Shown: positions 19,501 through 27,661, numbered from the stretch's first letter. The stretch: DNA of 64,000 bases from Lewinellaceae bacterium (GCA_020636105.1 JACJYL010000002.1:248001-312000), one strand, 5' to 3'. Numbers and translations are program-made. Notes: generated by a model from the letters alone, not told the origin.

Positions 19501-21246
19501 GAACTGAATTGTTACACCCCCACGGCTTCCCTTGACGGAAGCAATTCAAGCAGCGGTACCAATATCATTTTCGAATGGCAGGATCAGGCGCTACAGCCCG
19601 TGGGGAACAATACCAATCTCCCGGTAAATGCGCCACAGGTGTACACCTTCATTGTCACCGATACAGAAAACGGATGTATGGCGAGCGACATGGTGGAGGT
19701 TACCGAAAATTTTGTAATGCCTGTAGCTGATGCAGGAGCAGACCTCGTACTGGATTGTCAGAATCTGGATGCACAGCTCAGCGGGAATGCCACCTCGGTG
19801 GGTCCAACGATCTCATACCAATGGACCGATGGTACCGGGCAGGTGATCGGAACAGGAATAAGCCAGTTTGTGGATCAGGCCGGTACATTTGACTTCATTG
19901 TTTTTGATAATGAAAATGGATGTGCGGATACCAGTATGGTTGTTGTGACCATTGACCAGGACTACCCTGTCGCAGCGGGTGTAGTAAACGAAATATTGAC
20001 CTGTGTACAACTGACAGCAACCCTTGATGCCACGGGCACCTCGGTTGGAGGGGAGTTTTCTTATAACTGGTCCTCTATTTCCGGAGGAGTGATCACGCCG
20101 GGACCGGATAACCTGACGCCTTATGTCGGGGCTCCCGGAGTGTACCAAATGACGGTGACCAATAGTAATAATAATTGTGCCTCGACGGTAATGTTTGAAG
20201 TATTCCAGGATATTGAACCTCCCGTGGCCAATGCCGGACAGGGATTTGAATTGAACTGTCATGCACCGATCAGTAACCTGAACGGAAGTTTATCTATCCC
20301 TGTAGGAGTACTCGAATACCAGTGGAGCAGTTCGAATGGCCAATTCGAATCAGCCACCGACATTCCGCAACCCTCCATCTCGTTTCCGGGCAATTACCTG
20401 CTTACAGTTGTAAACACCCAAAACGGATGTACTGATACCGACCAGGTGACCATCACTTCGAATTTTATCACCGGCATGGAAGTGGAAACGGTTGATCCCC
20501 TTTGTTTTGACGAAACCGGAACGCTTGTCGTTCAACAGGTGAGTGGCGGGGTACCGCCCTTTCAATATTCCATCAACGGGGGCACTACCTTTAGCCAGTC
20601 AAATGTGTTCAGCAACATTCCGGCAGGCCAGTACGATGTCGTGGTCATTGATGCCAATGATTGTGAGCTGGAAGCGACTGCCCTGATCGTGGCGCCCGAT
20701 GAAATATTGCTGACCCTGGACGCCGATGCCACTATTTTACTGGGAGATCATTTCCAGTTGTTCGCACTCACGAATTTGCCGCTGACCCAAATTGATACCA
20801 TCCTCTGGTCGCCGGCAGATTTTTTGAGTTGTACAGGCTGCCTTTCTCCTTTTGCCACTCCACTGGAAAGCATTGAATATACCGTCGAAGTCATTGATAC
20901 GAACGGTTGTAACGCCCTTGCTACACAGGCAATATTCGTGGACAGAAGATCAAATGTATTCATTCCGAATGTCTTTTCGCCTAATGGTGACGGGAACAAC
21001 GATGTATTCCTTATATTTTCCGACTTAAAAAGCGTGGCCAGTGTACATTCCTTCCAGATCTATAATCGGTGGGGAGAGGCTGTTTTTCAGGCCTTTGATT
21101 TCCCTACCAATGATCCTGCTTACGGCTGGGATGGCATCTTCAGAGGCAAACCAATGAATCCGGCGGTGTTTGTGTGGTATGCAGAAGTGGAATTTATTGA
21201 CGGAAGGGTGGAATTATTTAAAGGAGATGTAGCCTTGGTGAGGTGA
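13531..21246 (+). CDS. giant modular surface protein with L-type lectin-like domain, Ig-like repeats and T9SS type B sorting domain
   Basis: 2571 aa. Signal peptide to about residue 32; a beta-rich region with D-I-W-F-Q; an L-type lectin-like domain (about 174-357; D-G-I-C-M-V-Y and I-E-F-D-T-W-D-N). Next come nine ~50-aa repeats of the form I-C-x-G-E-S-F-F-A-G-G-x-x-Q-T-T-S-G-T-Y (about 378-829). Eighteen ~82-aa Ig/PKD-like repeats follow, opening with V-A-D-A-G-x-D and containing L-D-G-S-N-S and N-G-C (about 830-2310). A SprB-like repeat with G-G-x-P-P-F-Q-Y-S-I follows. The C-terminal domain (F-I-P-N-V-F-S-P-N-G-D-G-N-N-D, then Y-N-R-W-G) is the gliding-motility-associated type B signal for export by T9SS. 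It is probably a cell-surface adhesin; the ligand is unknown. Confidence 0.92.
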   Translation: MLQKLHKTFAFAIVFFILLPGLSGSLEAQNTPCTAVSLLSNMPDFQTYSTSGLTNSGVPAPECGGSPGADIWFQTTISATGYINIVTLPGTMTNAAMAIYTGTCNNLQEFACTESDNCGNSIMPIWDWGNLAPGTVVYIRLWIQSGTNGTFDIQVTNVFSPPGATPLVPTGDAFTLSPDCIQLTTNVASQQGCAWLPTQIDFTQPFSNNVMLNFGTIDANGADGICMVYHLDPAGMAACGIGGGQIGGGGIQNSFIIEFDTWDNGPTFSDIPADHVSVNVNGDMMNAINGPFGLGNIENGLDHEVLFTWDPATNFYQIFFDGNLTLSGNYDIINNCFGGQTSAWCGFTASTGGSSNNQTVCNITPDVYPSGDQSVVEVEICEGDSYFAGGANQTTSGNYSDTFAAYNGCDSIVVTKLTVNPAPQNTINKSICDGESYFAGGANQTSSGTYMDTFMTPAGCDSIVITNLTVNPNIQNTLNEAICQGDSFFAGGANQTTSGTYTDTYVAANGCDSVVVTNLTVNPGSLFTQNESICDGESFFAGGANQTSSGTYTDTFTAANGCDSVVTTVLTVNPNFEFTFNQAICEGESLFVGGALQTTSGTYTDIYMSSGGCDSTVITNLTVNPNVQNTLFETICEGESFFVGGALQTTSGTYNDLYSTSHGCDSLVITNLTVNPNVQNTLFETICDGESFFAGGAQQTNSGTYTDVYVAYNGCDSTVITNLTVNPNIEVTQNPAICQGDVFYAGGAFQTTSGTYTDVYTAYNGCDSTVITNLTVNPNPVTVLNETICLGDCYFVDNIPFCSTGTHQVVLQSYFNCDSTVQLHLTVVDPQVNIAEPLIITCDHPTVTLDGSNSASGPGITYLWTGSDPNCFVGNINNPVINVSCPDLYTLLVFQDIGGQQCIGLQEVVVQEYTEIPNAVINPPQELNCSDPCTTLDASSSDNGPPYVPVWTNQNGIVSNQLNPTVCQPGTYVLTVTNEDNGCFSTASVTIDLDSSASLADAGPDALIDCLHTMVTLDGSNSSVGPDYQLQWEDVNHVVLGNNALLTVDEPGTYILLVSNQSNGCMSSDTVIVTIDTTLPVADIGSSGVLDCANTSLSLDGTGSMPVSNYGFSWQSPLGTEIGTGDLLDVNTPGTYFLVVNNTLNGCSDTTSTVIMENMTLPVADAGPDQSIDCSVGTVTFDASGSMGVGTLEFEWLNESDAVIGTNSSLQANTPGTYFLIVTDASNSCTDTTSVILTSASTYPLAFAGTDTLINCTNPSIGLSASGSDSGPNYQYEWLDENGNSIGVDSLVSVSNSGFYTLLVTDTDNGCFSSDMVSVGTDFIPPFSDAGADQVLDCLSNSVTLDGSNSQQGANISYSWLDSSNNPIGTGITLAVNAADTYTLEVTDMNNGCSSTSTTQVTQQIDAPVADAGPDLILNCMTNMVTLDGSNSTTGPDITVEWINQAGNSLGNTLQLQTSTPGIYGLILQDISNGCTSVSNALVSIDTISPALSPLNDVIINCFSPETTLGESLSGSHPAWAFSWTDQNGLPVAATDTLHVDTGGTYTLLVSNNTNFCETTVSAVVSEDFTIPVADAGNDATLDCVTSNILLDGSNSQQGPGITYQWEDTNQAIIGNNINVSVNMAGTYTLSVTNQGNGCSDEDSVTIDQQLDAPVADAGADLILNCTDTQVTLDGSNSSSGPSLSAEWTDQNGDPVGNSLQLQVSVPGNYTLSISDASNGCISVSNAMVSIDTIAPSVNPLNDLVLNCFAPTNTLGSPLATGNPGWVFAWEDQTGTLIGVTDTLPVTTAGTYSLTVSNPVNNCETTVAATVTEDFVAPVADAGNDATLTCSTLSVLLDGSNSDNGPGYSTTWQNSQNNVIAQTPNISVTTVDTYSLFVTNLTNGCMASDQVTVAIDTLSPVADAGAGGIITCTTQDILLDGNGSTFSGNATFSWTDESNVQIGTGLTQSVNAPGTYYFTIFYPDNGCEDVGSVDVLENTTLPVADAGEDIELNCYTPTASLDGSNSSSGTNIIFEWQDQALQPVGNNTNLPVNAPQVYTFIVTDTENGCMASDMVEVTENFVMPVADAGADLVLDCQNLDAQLSGNATSVGPTISYQWTDGTGQVIGTGISQFVDQAGTFDFIVFDNENGCADTSMVVVTIDQDYPVAAGVVNEILTCVQLTATLDATGTSVGGEFSYNWSSISGGVITPGPDNLTPYVGAPGVYQMTVTNSNNNCASTVMFEVFQDIEPPVANAGQGFELNCHAPISNLNGSLSIPVGVLEYQWSSSNGQFESATDIPQPSISFPGNYLLTVVNTQNGCTDTDQVTITSNFITGMEVETVDPLCFDETGTLVVQQVSGGVPPFQYSINGGTTFSQSNVFSNIPAGQYDVVVIDANDCELEATALIVAPDEILLTLDADATILLGDHFQLFALTNLPLTQIDTILWSPADFLSCTGCLSPFATPLESIEYTVEVIDTNGCNALATQAIFVDRRSNVFIPNVFSPNGDGNNDVFLIFSDLKSVASVHSFQIYNRWGEAVFQAFDFPTNDPAYGWDGIFRGKPMNPAVFVWYAEVEFIDGRVELFKGDVALVR
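14664..16017 (+). repeat. nine tandem ~150-bp coding repeats (I-C-x-G-E/D modules)
   Basis: Each module has I-C-x-G-(E/D)-S, x-A-G-G-A, Q-T-T-S-G-T-Y and N-G-C-D-S-x-V-x-T-N-L-T-V-N-P. The two Cys per module probably form a disulphide. The ninth copy is divergent (loses the A-G-G-A and the S-G-T-Y). Several neighbouring copies are close in DNA, indicating ongoing duplication. Confidence 0.85.
16018..20460 (+). repeat. eighteen tandem ~245-bp coding repeats (Ig/PKD-like modules)
   Basis: Modules start with a P-V-A-D-A-G-like strand, a Cys about eight residues later, L-D-G-S-N-S, an aromatic-x-W, G-T-Y-x-L-x-V, and end with N-G-C. The two conserved Cys suggest one disulphide per module. The second, ninth, twelfth and seventeenth modules deviate at the start. 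Confidence 0.85.
17505..18975 (+). repeat. higher-order repeat: a three-module block duplicated in tandem
   Basis: Modules 7-8-9 (about 17505-18240) and 10-11-12 (about 18241-18975) correspond one to one: 7 and 10 share G-S-N-S-Q-Q-G and end in Q-Q-x-D-A-P-V-A-D-A-G, 8 and 11 share A-D-L-I-L-N-C-like openings, and 9 and 12 share the unusual P-L-N-D opening with N-C-F. Period about 735 bases. Module 13 opens like module 10, so a third block may have begun. Confidence 0.75.
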
Positions 21247-21400
21247 TTAAATGGGCCCAGAGGAGATCCATCAAAGTCATTCCTAAGGACAATATGCCTT
21301 TTGAATACTTTGAAGCTCCCCTCTGGGCACGATCCTGCTATGACCGGCTCGAAAATATTGTTTTCTTAGAACAATTGGAATGAGCCTAAAATGCTAAAAA

Positions 21401-23572
21401 TTATTTCAAGAGCATTAATTTTAATGTTTGTACCCCTGCCTGGGATTTGATCGTCAGAAAATAAATGCCATCAGGTAGCCGCCGGCCATTTTTATCGGAA
21501 GCATCCCAAAACCATTCCATTTTCCCCAGATCTGCTAAGGTTTTTGTGTCGATGGTGGTTATTAATTTGCCAAAAGCATCAAAAATTTCGGCGTCAATAA
21601 CCTCACCATTGTAATCGCCACTCCATTCAAAATTGATCCGGCATCCGTCAGAGCATGGGTTTGGGTTGGCCTGAGCCAGGATTTTAAATTCATCAGCGGT
21701 TTCGGATTCTTCCGTGTCAACCGTTAACCATATCTCTCCCCAACAATCCAGACAGGGTTCCCCGCCGTTTTCAATATCCAATGCCAGAAATGCAGTCAAT
21801 TTGGAAAGCACTCTTTCCTTTTTACTCAAATTTATTATTTCAATGTCGTCATTGTTTCCCACCGCTAACCCTTCCAATTGTTTTAGGTAGTGCCCAGTCC
21901 AAATCTCCCTTGACAAGGTATCCATGGTAAGAATTTGATCCTCATTTAAAGACCTGGTATCAGCAATAAATTCTCCACCGGATCCTCCAATAAAATTAAC
22001 CGTCATTGGAAACTGGCCAATGAATTTGCCCACCTGGAGGATGGGTTTTCCGGGGTTTACTGATTGTCCGTAATAATGTTGATTAAACCGGTTATAGGTC
22101 AATCCATTACCCAATGAAACATTGAAGTCGAAATAATAATCTTCCGGGCTGATCTCTGAAAAGGCCAAAGCCATGCCTTCCCAAACATTAAAAGTCCCTG
22201 AGGTAACACTGTAAAAAGCACCCGTGGTTTCATAAGTCAGCTGCTCATATAAACGCCGGTGGTTGTATTCAACAGTGTATTGTCCGGACCACCACCAATT
22301 GGAATAAGTATTTAAGGTTTGATAATTAACAATATTGATCCTGATAGCATCCTGCCCGATCTGGTTCAAAATTTCTTCCGTCAAAGTACTCCATTGATTG
22401 TAACCGAGATTATTGGTGTTGGCTATCAGCACGATATCCCCCTCGCCCCCATGCTCCTTAATAAAAGAAATTCCGTCATGCAATAGACTAATCAAATTGG
22501 AAAAATCATTGATAGGATCAGCCACCTGGGAAAAGGCTGCATTAATTGATGCTTCGTCCCCTGAGATCCAATCATTTGACAACAACTGATTGCCACTTGG
22601 CTTTGAAAATATTACATTAAAACTGTCCTGGTCGTTTAGATTTTCCCTCAGAGCTTCCTTTGCTGTTTCAAACAATCCCATTTTATTTACATGTGCGTTG
22701 TCTGGATTGTGATCAAACAAAACGACTACATTTTTACTTTCTTCCGCTTGTTCCAATTCGGGTGGGAAGTAAGCTATTTGATAAAACTGATCTGCGCCAT
22801 CAATGAGTTTTCCTGCAAAAATCCCCGCTTCAGATATTGGTGAATCCACTGAAAATTTAAAAGGCATTTCAAATAATTCATTCGGAATTTCAGCACTCAG
22901 CACTTCACCAAAATTGGGGTCAGTATAACTTTCAAATGTAATATTTTCAGAGCTTTTAAGCAAAGGCCCTTCCCACAACGTATCTGGAAGGGTAAGAATC
23001 CTGACGGAAGGCAAAGGATCATTCGAACTATTCAATATTTGAAGCGGCAGCCAGGTTTCAACAGAATTTCCTGACCAGATGGTGGGTGACAGATAAGATA
23101 TTCTTACTTTCCTGCTGCCTTCCCCCTCCAGGGGGAAAATTCTGAGCTGATATCCTCCGTTTTCCTTTCTAAATAACATGGAAGGATCATGAGCCCTTTC
23201 CACAATAGTCTCATACGCCAAATAGGCAGCCCTTATATCATAGACATCCGCTTTTACAATGGTCGTATCATCCGGTAACCATAACCAGGAATCATGGACG
23301 ATGGCCCCCGAAGGAAGATTAAAATCAAGTACTATCTCTAGATTATTCTCCCCTTCATATCCTGAACCAAGGGCATTAAAAGTCAAATACATATTGACTT
23401 CCATATAAATACCTTTAGGTTCCACTGAAAATACAGCTTCCTCAATGGAACCGGAGTGTAAACCACCTCCTCCCCAAACATCGGTCTCGATAATGGTTAA
23501 AGAATTTTGTGAAAAAAGAGAAGTCATCCCAAAAAAAGACAGGACCAAAAGTGTGGTAAGTTGTGTTTTCAT
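21401..23572 (-). CDS. secreted VIT-domain protein with T9SS type A sorting domain
   Basis: 723 aa with a signal peptide ending at F-S-Q. The N-terminal part (about 30-180) is a VIT (vault/inter-alpha-trypsin) domain: A-x-Y-x-L-x-F-N-A-like strands, L-P-S-G-A-I-V, A-Y-L-A-Y-E-T-I-V and F-P-L-E-G-E-G-S-R-K-V. The centre (about 270-450) resembles a von Willebrand A fold (V-V-V-L-F-D-H-N) but lacks a clear D-x-S-x-S metal site. The last ~80 residues (A-N-P-N-P-C, then F-D-A-F-G-K-L and G-I-Y-F-L-T-I) form a T9SS type A C-terminal domain. It should be exported and anchored or released outside the cell. It faces the giant protein gene, tail to tail. Confidence 0.82.
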   Translation of the reverse strand: MKTQLTTLLVLSFFGMTSLFSQNSLTIIETDVWGGGGLHSGSIEEAVFSVEPKGIYMEVNMYLTFNALGSGYEGENNLEIVLDFNLPSGAIVHDSWLWLPDDTTIVKADVYDIRAAYLAYETIVERAHDPSMLFRKENGGYQLRIFPLEGEGSRKVRISYLSPTIWSGNSVETWLPLQILNSSNDPLPSVRILTLPDTLWEGPLLKSSENITFESYTDPNFGEVLSAEIPNELFEMPFKFSVDSPISEAGIFAGKLIDGADQFYQIAYFPPELEQAEESKNVVVLFDHNPDNAHVNKMGLFETAKEALRENLNDQDSFNVIFSKPSGNQLLSNDWISGDEASINAAFSQVADPINDFSNLISLLHDGISFIKEHGGEGDIVLIANTNNLGYNQWSTLTEEILNQIGQDAIRINIVNYQTLNTYSNWWWSGQYTVEYNHRRLYEQLTYETTGAFYSVTSGTFNVWEGMALAFSEISPEDYYFDFNVSLGNGLTYNRFNQHYYGQSVNPGKPILQVGKFIGQFPMTVNFIGGSGGEFIADTRSLNEDQILTMDTLSREIWTGHYLKQLEGLAVGNNDDIEIINLSKKERVLSKLTAFLALDIENGGEPCLDCWGEIWLTVDTEESETADEFKILAQANPNPCSDGCRINFEWSGDYNGEVIDAEIFDAFGKLITTIDTKTLADLGKMEWFWDASDKNGRRLPDGIYFLTIKSQAGVQTLKLMLLK

Positions 23573-23685
23573 TTTCTTTGTTTTTTTTATTTAGATAAGC
23601 CTGCCTTAATTTACTTAAAAACAACAAAGCACACAAGCAAATAACATCGAATTGTAGTTTCCCTTGCAAAGAATGACGGGTTGCT

Positions 23686-25221
23686 TTAGCCCAGGCCATC
23701 CTGTCGTTTATTTCCAAGGGAATCCACTGCAAATTCCCAAAGATCTTCATATGGGATGATTTCCACCTCATGAGCCTGGTTGGCGAAATCCAGTGGCACC
23801 TCTTCCAGTTTTTCACGGATTTTTTTGGCGTTTCGCAGGGTCGCCGTTTTGTGAAAACCTGAAATGGGCATTTGCATCAGCATTTTTATAAAACAGTTGC
23901 TCCGAAAGGTTTCGTCCTTTTTTAAATATCGTGAACAATATTTTTCTGTCGTTTCGAGCCGTTCAAAGGCAGCGTCGTAATTGCCCTGATCGATCAGGAA
24001 CAGGAAGTGAATAATCAAAATCGGCACATTAAGCCCCCTTTTATCTTTGGAATATTCCGGAACATCATTCAAAAAGCGGGCGAGCCTGAATTTCGAGAAT
24101 TCCTTTTCCCCGGCCACCGGTATTATTTTGCCTAAATTAATCAGGTAGTGCACATATGCCCCAAAAAGGGCCCAGTTTTCCCGGATGTTTGAGGGCATAA
24201 ATTTAAAATGAGTATCATGCGTAGACTCCCTGTAGATCAAATATGCCTCCTGGTAATGTTTGGTATGCATGGCCAGCATAAACCCGTGAATTTGTCGGGT
24301 GTACCAGTTGAAATTGCCTTTTTGGGTGAGTTTCTTGGCTTTTTCGATGGCTTTCCGTCCCTGTTCATATTGTTTTAGCTGGATGTGACAGGTAACTTTC
24401 TGATTGAGAAAAGCACCGATGGCAATGTTATTCACTTCCTGCTTTTTCTCGAAAAAATCGATGGCATCTTCGCAGACCTTCAGGGTTTCCCTGTATTGAT
24501 TGAGGATCAGGTAATGGATCAATAATATAAACCAGCCATAAAGATGGATGGTTCCGTTGTCGAATTTTTTAAGCAACGGTTTTAGTTTTTTGTAATATTC
24601 AAGGGCCGACCGGCTTATTTCTTCATTAGGACTCTGCACCTTCAATTTATACATTACCCATCCATAATACTCAAAAGCGGTGTCCTTGGCCAGTTTTATT
24701 TCAATGTGCTCATGGTAAAGGTTATTGTAAAATTCAAGTTGTTTCAAATCCGCTTCCCACGTGCTGTAATGTTCCCTCAGATACAAACTAATGTCAGCCA
24801 CTATATCGGAAAACTCGTGTTTTAGAGCAATTTTCAACACCTGCTTACTCAAAGCTACAGCGGTAGAACGAGCCTGCCGCAAATACAGAATTTTAATAGC
24901 CGTCCAGTTTCTGAAACATTCCTGGAATGCATTATCGCGTTCATCAAAATGTTTAGGATCAAGAAAATAAAGCGTATTGAGCATTTCTTTTTTAAGATAG
25001 CTCTTCAGCTTTCGATAGTTGCCGGTATTGCTGGATTGGAAACCGAGGGCCCTGGCCGCATCTTCATCGGTAGTTAACTCCTCGTTGGAAAGCATTTCAT
25101 AAAACCGTTCAAGTTTGCTTTGTTTGGAGGGCGACCCATTACAACTGGGATTCCCTAATACCCGGATGTAGTCCTGGCGGTATTTTTTCAGAATAAGCGC
25201 GAGTTCTTTAAGTTTGTTCAT
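23686..25221 (-). CDS. uncharacterised helical (TPR-like) cytoplasmic protein
   Basis: 511 aa, no signal peptide, Lys/Leu/Tyr-rich and predicted almost all helical, with loosely repeating ~35-residue helical pairs in the middle (about 150-330), as in TPR-like solenoids. I do not recognise a named family. The gene lies upstream of the VIT-domain gene on the same strand, 113 bases apart, so joint expression is possible. A scaffold or regulatory role is conceivable but nothing in the sequence proves it. Confidence 0.6.
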   Translation of the reverse strand: MNKLKELALILKKYRQDYIRVLGNPSCNGSPSKQSKLERFYEMLSNEELTTDEDAARALGFQSSNTGNYRKLKSYLKKEMLNTLYFLDPKHFDERDNAFQECFRNWTAIKILYLRQARSTAVALSKQVLKIALKHEFSDIVADISLYLREHYSTWEADLKQLEFYNNLYHEHIEIKLAKDTAFEYYGWVMYKLKVQSPNEEISRSALEYYKKLKPLLKKFDNGTIHLYGWFILLIHYLILNQYRETLKVCEDAIDFFEKKQEVNNIAIGAFLNQKVTCHIQLKQYEQGRKAIEKAKKLTQKGNFNWYTRQIHGFMLAMHTKHYQEAYLIYRESTHDTHFKFMPSNIRENWALFGAYVHYLINLGKIIPVAGEKEFSKFRLARFLNDVPEYSKDKRGLNVPILIIHFLFLIDQGNYDAAFERLETTEKYCSRYLKKDETFRSNCFIKMLMQMPISGFHKTATLRNAKKIREKLEEVPLDFANQAHEVEIIPYEDLWEFAVDSLGNKRQDGLG

Positions 25222-25728
25222 ACTAATTTACCCAACAACGGGGGGTTTGCTGTTAAAAAATAGTACGGGTGAATTTAAACCTTCAAAAATGTTAAGACAG
25301 ACCTTGTCTTTTTATTTTAAGTGTTATTCCCAAATATAATCAACTCCCTCTTAAATTCTGAAGATAGCGGTAAAATCTTTAAAGAAAACTTAAAATAAAA
25401 GTACCCATCACAGCAATAATAATAACTATTTATTTTGAAAAACCAATTACATGAAGCTTAAAAGACTGGAATATTAAAATAATACAAAAATTAATTCCCC
25501 CAAAAACAGTTTTTATGATATAAAAAAATAAATCATTTCGGAAGCGTTTATATAAAATTGTTGTTTGCATAATTTATTAATAATCAACAACTTAACAAAA
25601 TGACTTTATTTTAAATTAATTGTTTTTAATTAAGCGTTTGGCGTGAAGCTGTCCGTGCCCACCCCCATTTCTGCCTGTAAGTTTGTAATCGTAAAGCAAA
25701 ACAATTCACCACTTAAACTTACATCATC
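25222..25728. other. AT-rich intergenic region
   Basis: About 500 bases, strongly AT-rich, without a supported gene. A TAAGTTTG at 25678-25685 fits the Bacteroidota -7 box and lies 44 bases upstream of the small gene at 25729. The promoter of the leftward helical protein should be near 25222-25300. Confidence 0.4.
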
Positions 25729-25869
25729 ATGGGAACCATTATCAGTATTTTCATCAGCTTGTTTTTAACTTTTTCTCCAGCAGACTTTAACGGAAAATCA
25801 AACAAACCAGTTATTCAGTCGGGGCATGAAAAAAACGAAATTATTATTACTGAGCTTACCGGCGGGTAA
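25729..25869 (+). CDS. small peptide with hydrophobic N-terminus (46 aa), hypothetical
   Basis: An ATG-started frame of 46 codons: a hydrophobic stretch (I-I-S-I-F-I-S-L-F-L-T-F) that could be a signal or membrane anchor, then a polar tail ending E-L-T-G-G. A good -7 box precedes it at 25678-25685. No family is recognised. In AT-rich DNA such a frame can arise by chance, so this is tentative. Confidence 0.3.
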   Translation: MGTIISIFISLFLTFSPADFNGKSNKPVIQSGHEKNEIIITELTGG

Positions 25870-26088
25870 AATTTTTACTGCTACTATCCGCAAAAAATAC
25901 CGCCAGGATAAAATCCAAGAACAAAAAAATAAAGATTTAAACAAAACTAAAAACTTGATTATCAAATAATTAATTTTTAAAATCCATAAAAAACCTACAA
26001 TTAGCAGATAAGCGTTTTTAGTATTTTTGTCCTGTTTGTGCGCCATTTTTCAGTGTAATTTTACCGTATCAAAAGAAAAACAAGAATC

Positions 26089-26523
26089 ATGACAATGACA
26101 ACGAAACATAAAATAGGCGATAAAACGATCGCCATCAAGCGACCTTCCAAACGGACGGAATTTATGGCAGGCATAGAGTTTGGAATGTTGAGTAAAGGAT
26201 GTAAAAATTTTGGTATATGTCGCATCCAGGTCATCAACAGAACAGACTTACTGGCTATAAACAAAAAGTTTGAAGATTTTGATGGAATCGCACTTATTTA
26301 TGTTGAACCAAGCGGAAATGTCGAGATGTTTTTCTTATACAAGGGAATGGACGAAAAGATCAAGAAACTCTACTTTGGACAAAAGCATTTTATCGTAGGA
26401 GAAGACGTAATGGTCAATGCTCCTTCAGGGTGTAAAAACGAACTGTCTCCCAAGGGTATAATACGAAAAGGAGCCTATCCTTTTGAAAAACGCCCCTGGG
26501 GCTATTGGGTCAGATTTTACTGA
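26089..26523 (+). CDS. uncharacterised protein upstream of the ECF sigma factor gene
   Basis: 144 aa, soluble, basic and aromatic-rich (ends P-W-G-Y-W-V-R-F-Y). A G-C-K-N-F-G-I-C-R segment holds two Cys, and another G-C-K follows near the C-terminus. I do not recognise the family. It is 86 bases upstream of the sigma factor gene on the same strand, so it might belong to the same transcript, and anti-sigma function is one thing to test; it lacks the membrane helix of typical anti-sigma factors. Confidence 0.6.
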   Translation: MTMTTKHKIGDKTIAIKRPSKRTEFMAGIEFGMLSKGCKNFGICRIQVINRTDLLAINKKFEDFDGIALIYVEPSGNVEMFFLYKGMDEKIKKLYFGQKHFIVGEDVMVNAPSGCKNELSPKGIIRKGAYPFEKRPWGYWVRFY

Positions 26524-26609
26524 CAGCAACAAACGCTCCGCAACACCAACGCATCAAAACAAAACATAACAATCGAATTCACCTTTTACTAATTTCAAAA
26601 AAATTAATT

Positions 26610-27200
26610 ATGGAATATCGCAAATATTCTGATTACGACCTTATTGGCATGGCCGTAAAAGGCAGAGAGTATGCCTATTCTGAAATATACCGTCGCCATA
26701 AATCTTACGTTTCCAATGTGGTGGGCAAATTTATCGATGATCCGGAAGACAGGACAGAAATAGTCCAGGACGTATTCCTCAAAGCTTTTATAAACCTGGA
26801 TAAATTCCAGTTCTCCAGCAAATTCACTACCTGGATCTATACCATCGCTTCCAGAGAAAGCCTCAATTACCTGTCCGACAAAAAAAGATACATACGGCTA
26901 AAAAAGGAACTGGAGGGACATTTGATCTCCAACAAATTGACCACCTATGCTCAAAATACTGACAGAGTGCTTGATAATCAGGCTATTAAAATGATCTTAA
27001 GCGAAGAAGTAGATCAGGATAATGCCACTTTGCTGAACCTTTTTTACCTCCAGGACAAAACGATTGAGATGATCTCCAACCTGACCGGCTTTACCTTGTC
27101 AAATGTAAAAGTAAAGTTATGTAGGGCAAGAAAAGAGTTTAAAACCGTCCTGACGAACCGTTTTGGAACAGAAGTGGAAACATTACGTTACATCAATTGA
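26610..27200 (+). CDS. ECF-type RNA polymerase sigma factor
   Basis: 196 aa from the ATG at 26610, preferred over an in-frame start at 26505 because the protein then begins at the family's usual N-terminus (Y-S-D-Y-D-L-I-G-M-A-V-K-G). Region 2 is clear: E-I-V-Q-D-V-F-L-K-A-F, then F-x-T-W-I-Y-T-I-A-S-R. Region 4 is a helix-turn-helix with K-T-I-E-M-I-S-N-L-T-G and V-K-V-K-L-C-R-A-R-K. No membrane anti-sigma gene is next to it. It is followed within 12 bases by the first biosynthetic gene, so it probably controls the locus; the shared elements at 27662 and 39541 are candidate target promoters. Confidence 0.88.
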   Translation: MEYRKYSDYDLIGMAVKGREYAYSEIYRRHKSYVSNVVGKFIDDPEDRTEIVQDVFLKAFINLDKFQFSSKFTTWIYTIASRESLNYLSDKKRYIRLKKELEGHLISNKLTTYAQNTDRVLDNQAIKMILSEEVDQDNATLLNLFYLQDKTIEMISNLTGFTLSNVKVKLCRARKEFKTVLTNRFGTEVETLRYIN

Positions 27201-27211
27201 ATATCCAGGTT

Positions 27212-27649
27212 ATGATAAATCAAGTTAACACCGCCATCGTAAAGGCCGAAGAAGTGACCAGATATATTCCACACAGGCCTCCCCTTGTAATGGTCGATTC
27301 CTTATACATGTGTTCGGAAAAGGCCGGAATCGCCGGCCTCACCATCCGATCTAACAACGTATTTGTGACGGAGAATGAATTGCAGGAACCCGGATTGATC
27401 GAACACATGGCACAGTCCATGGCGCTCAAAATGGCTTATGAACAATCCCTGAAAAGTTCCCGGAAATTTATGGGTTTTTTAGTGGTGGTCAGGGACCTGG
27501 ATATCATCAGCCTGCCCAGGGTAGGCCAGGAAGTGATCACCAGGGCTGAAGCGGTCTCAGACCATGGAGGACTGAGTGTGGCGAAGTTCCGGGCATTCGT
27601 TTCAGGCAAAAAAATCGCCGAGTGCGAGATGAGGTTACTGATGGTGTGA
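27212..27649 (+). CDS. 3-hydroxyacyl-ACP dehydratase-like hotdog protein (ApeP-like)
   Basis: 145 aa from ATG 27212 (a TTG at 27197 overlapping the sigma gene stop is less likely). I-P-H-R-P-P-L-V-M-V-D-S-L is the typical opening of FabZ/ApeP-type dehydratases, and the long helix with E-H-M-A-Q-S-M-A carries the second catalytic acid. It should remove water from 3-hydroxyacyl-ACP to create the double bonds of a polyene chain. Its place directly after the sigma factor gene and before the ketosynthase genes supports a role in the aryl-polyene-like pathway. Confidence 0.82.
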   Translation: MINQVNTAIVKAEEVTRYIPHRPPLVMVDSLYMCSEKAGIAGLTIRSNNVFVTENELQEPGLIEHMAQSMALKMAYEQSLKSSRKFMGFLVVVRDLDIISLPRVGQEVITRAEAVSDHGGLSVAKFRAFVSGKKIAECEMRLLMV

Positions 27650-27661
27650 TTTTTTTGTACT

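Noticed and set aside
21254..21328. Inverted repeat GCCCAGAGG / CCTCTGGGC between two convergent genes.
   Set aside because: The loop is more than 50 bases and no T run follows, so I do not call a terminator.
25798..26046. Leftward 82-codon frame with hydrophobic residues.
   Set aside because: Composition is what AT-rich DNA gives in that frame; it overlaps the small rightward frame and has no motif or promoter.
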